Assembly: GCA_017305815.1 (NCBI GenBank)
Contig: JAFKJZ010000246.1
Coordinates: 1-5,303 of the forward strand
Reading direction: 5' to 3'
Source of the DNA: Hyphomicrobiales bacterium
GTDB lineage: Bacteria; Pseudomonadota; Alphaproteobacteria; Rhizobiales; Kaistiaceae
Length of the DNA stretch: 5,303 nt
In this document: positions 4,257 through 5,303 of the stretch, piece by piece
Layout: every line of letters starts with the position of its first letter
How positions within the stretch are numbered: position 1 is the stretch's first letter
Notes under the pieces: model-generated
Seen by the model: the letters and a program-made list of their open reading frames with translations, nothing else
Database searches by the model: none
Told to the model about the DNA's origin: nothing
Translations under genes and position numbers: made by a program

Positions 4257-5303
4257 ATGACCGAGCCACAGTCTTCCCACGCGTTTCGCGCTTCGAGCGA
4301 AGCCGCCTGGCGCGAACTGGCGGTGAAGGCGATCAAGGGCGCCGATTTCGAGGCGAAGCTGGTGTCGCGCACCGCCGACGGCATTCGCATCGAGCCGCTC
4401 TATCCGAAGGCGCCGGGGCTTCATGCCCGGCCGGTCCGCGCCACGCTCGGCGACTGGCGCGTTGTCCAGCGCATCGATCTTCCGGACGCCGATGCCGCGA
4501 GCGTGCAGGCGCTCGAAGACCTGAACAATGGCGCGAGCGGCCTGGCGCTGGTCTTTTCCGATGCGGTTTCCGCGCGAGGCTTCGGCCTTGCCGCCGCCGA
4601 CGAGCGCACTGTCGCGGCGGCGCTCGACGGCGTCATGCTCGACCTTGTGTCGCTGCGCATCGAGGCGGGGCGTTCGGCGGCCGAGGCGGCGCGCTCCGTG
4701 CTGGCGCTGGCGCGCGGCCAGGGCCTCGATCTCGACAGCCTCCGCCTCGATCTCGGCATCGACCCGTTCTCGGTGCTGGCGGCGGAAGGCGGCGCGGTCG
4801 ACGCGGCAATCGACGCGGCGGCGGCGCTGGCGGTTTCCTTCGGTCCCGAGGCGAAGGCCCGCATCCTCCGCGCCGACGGCCGCGTCTTCCATGATGCCGG
4901 CGCCTCCGAGGCACAGGAATTGGCGCTGACGATTTCCGCCGCGCTGGCCGGCCTGCGTGGGCTGGATGCGCGCGGCCTGCCGCTTGAGGTCGGGCGGAAG
5001 CGGATTTCCTTCCTGCTCGTCGCCGATGCAGACGAATATCTGTCGATCGCGAAATTCCGAGCGCTGCGACGGCTCTGGGCGCGGGTCGAGGCCGCCTGTG
5101 GCCTGACGCCGGATCCCGTCCAGCTCGCGGCCGAAACCAGCTTCCGCATGACGACCCGGCACGACGCCTATGTGAACATGCTGCGCGGAACGGCTGCAGC
5201 ATTTTCCGCCGGCCTTGGCGGCGCCGACAGCGTCGCGGTGCTGCCCTTCACGCTGCCGCTCGGCCTGCCCGACGCCGGCGCGCGGCGGATCGCCCGCAAC
5301 ACG
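4257..5303 (+). CDS. mutA: Methylmalonyl-CoA mutase small (beta) subunit, N-terminal part (runs off window)
   Basis: The frame is open to the last base, giving 349 residues of a protein usually 450-700 long. With MutB it forms the adenosylcobalamin-dependent mutase that interconverts methylmalonyl-CoA and succinyl-CoA, at the end of propionyl-CoA degradation. Family signatures are: an N-terminal AAWRELAVKAIKGADFEAKL followed by DGIRIEPLYP (41-50); ISFLLVADADEYLSIAKFRALRRLWARV in the TIM barrel (from about 250); AETSFRMTTRHDAYVNMLRG (292-311); and RRIARNT at the edge. Weak early conservation and the long Ala/Asp-rich middle (about 95-245) point to the non-catalytic MutA rather than MutB. The catalytic subunit mutB is expected just downstream. 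ATG 4257 is preferred (GAGG upstream); ATG 4236 is an in-frame alternative. A long open frame on the opposite strand (4149-5162) is a high-GC shadow. Confidence 0.92.
   Translation, partial: MTEPQSSHAFRASSEAAWRELAVKAIKGADFEAKLVSRTADGIRIEPLYPKAPGLHARPVRATLGDWRVVQRIDLPDADAASVQALEDLNNGASGLALVFSDAVSARGFGLAAADERTVAAALDGVMLDLVSLRIEAGRSAAEAARSVLALARGQGLDLDSLRLDLGIDPFSVLAAEGGAVDAAIDAAAALAVSFGPEAKARILRADGRVFHDAGASEAQELALTISAALAGLRGLDARGLPLEVGRKRISFLLVADADEYLSIAKFRALRRLWARVEAACGLTPDPVQLAAETSFRMTTRHDAYVNMLRGTAAAFSAGLGGADSVAVLPFTLPLGLPDAGARRIARNT

Noticed and set aside
3988..4260. 90-codon + frame upstream of mutA
   Set aside because: Arg/Pro/Gly-rich composition, no domain, no good ribosome binding site; treated as non-coding.
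4149..5162. 337-codon minus-strand frame opposite mutA
   Set aside because: Arg/Gln/Ala-rich shadow; the plus strand encodes recognisable methylmalonyl-CoA mutase motifs.

Overview
The window is high-GC DNA that looks like an alphaproteobacterium of the order Hyphomicrobiales (Rhizobiales). The best taxonomic clue is a BA14K-family secreted protein, a family largely confined to that order. An outer-membrane beta-barrel C-terminus, a Dps with the classical ferroxidase residues and a heterodimer-type methylmalonyl-CoA mutase small subunit fit with this. The genus cannot be settled from the sequence.

Layout. Positions 1-68 (+) hold the last 21 codons of an outer-membrane barrel protein. Then come a REP-like palindrome (110-131) and a strong hairpin terminator (172-196). 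Next are two oxidoreductase genes on the minus strand: a zinc-dependent medium-chain dehydrogenase of the RspB/LgoD (L-galactonate/L-gulonate 5-dehydrogenase-like) type at 1382-2392, and an aldo/keto reductase at 216-1277 downstream of it in transcription order. The 104-bp gap between them carries a conspicuous inverted repeat that resembles a LacI-family operator. The dehydrogenase is divergent from dps (2686-3168, +). dps converges on a BA14K-family protein gene with a TTG start (3271-3861, -), and a 12-bp-stem bidirectional terminator (3220-3247) separates the two. After about 400 bp of non-coding DNA, the 5' part of mutA (4257-5303, +, continuing past the window edge) begins. It runs off the end with no stop codon.

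Working together. The dehydrogenase and the aldo/keto reductase plausibly act in sugar or sugar-acid catabolism, perhaps under a LacI-type repressor. dps is a stand-alone stress and iron-storage gene. The BA14K gene encodes an envelope protein. mutA is the non-catalytic partner subunit for propionyl-CoA/methylmalonyl-CoA metabolism, with mutB expected just outside the window. I see no evidence of a mobile element, CRISPR array, tRNA, rRNA or defence system, and no strong case for an undescribed multi-gene system. The points worth a second look are regulatory palindromes, the BA14K repeat tract and a REP-like element.
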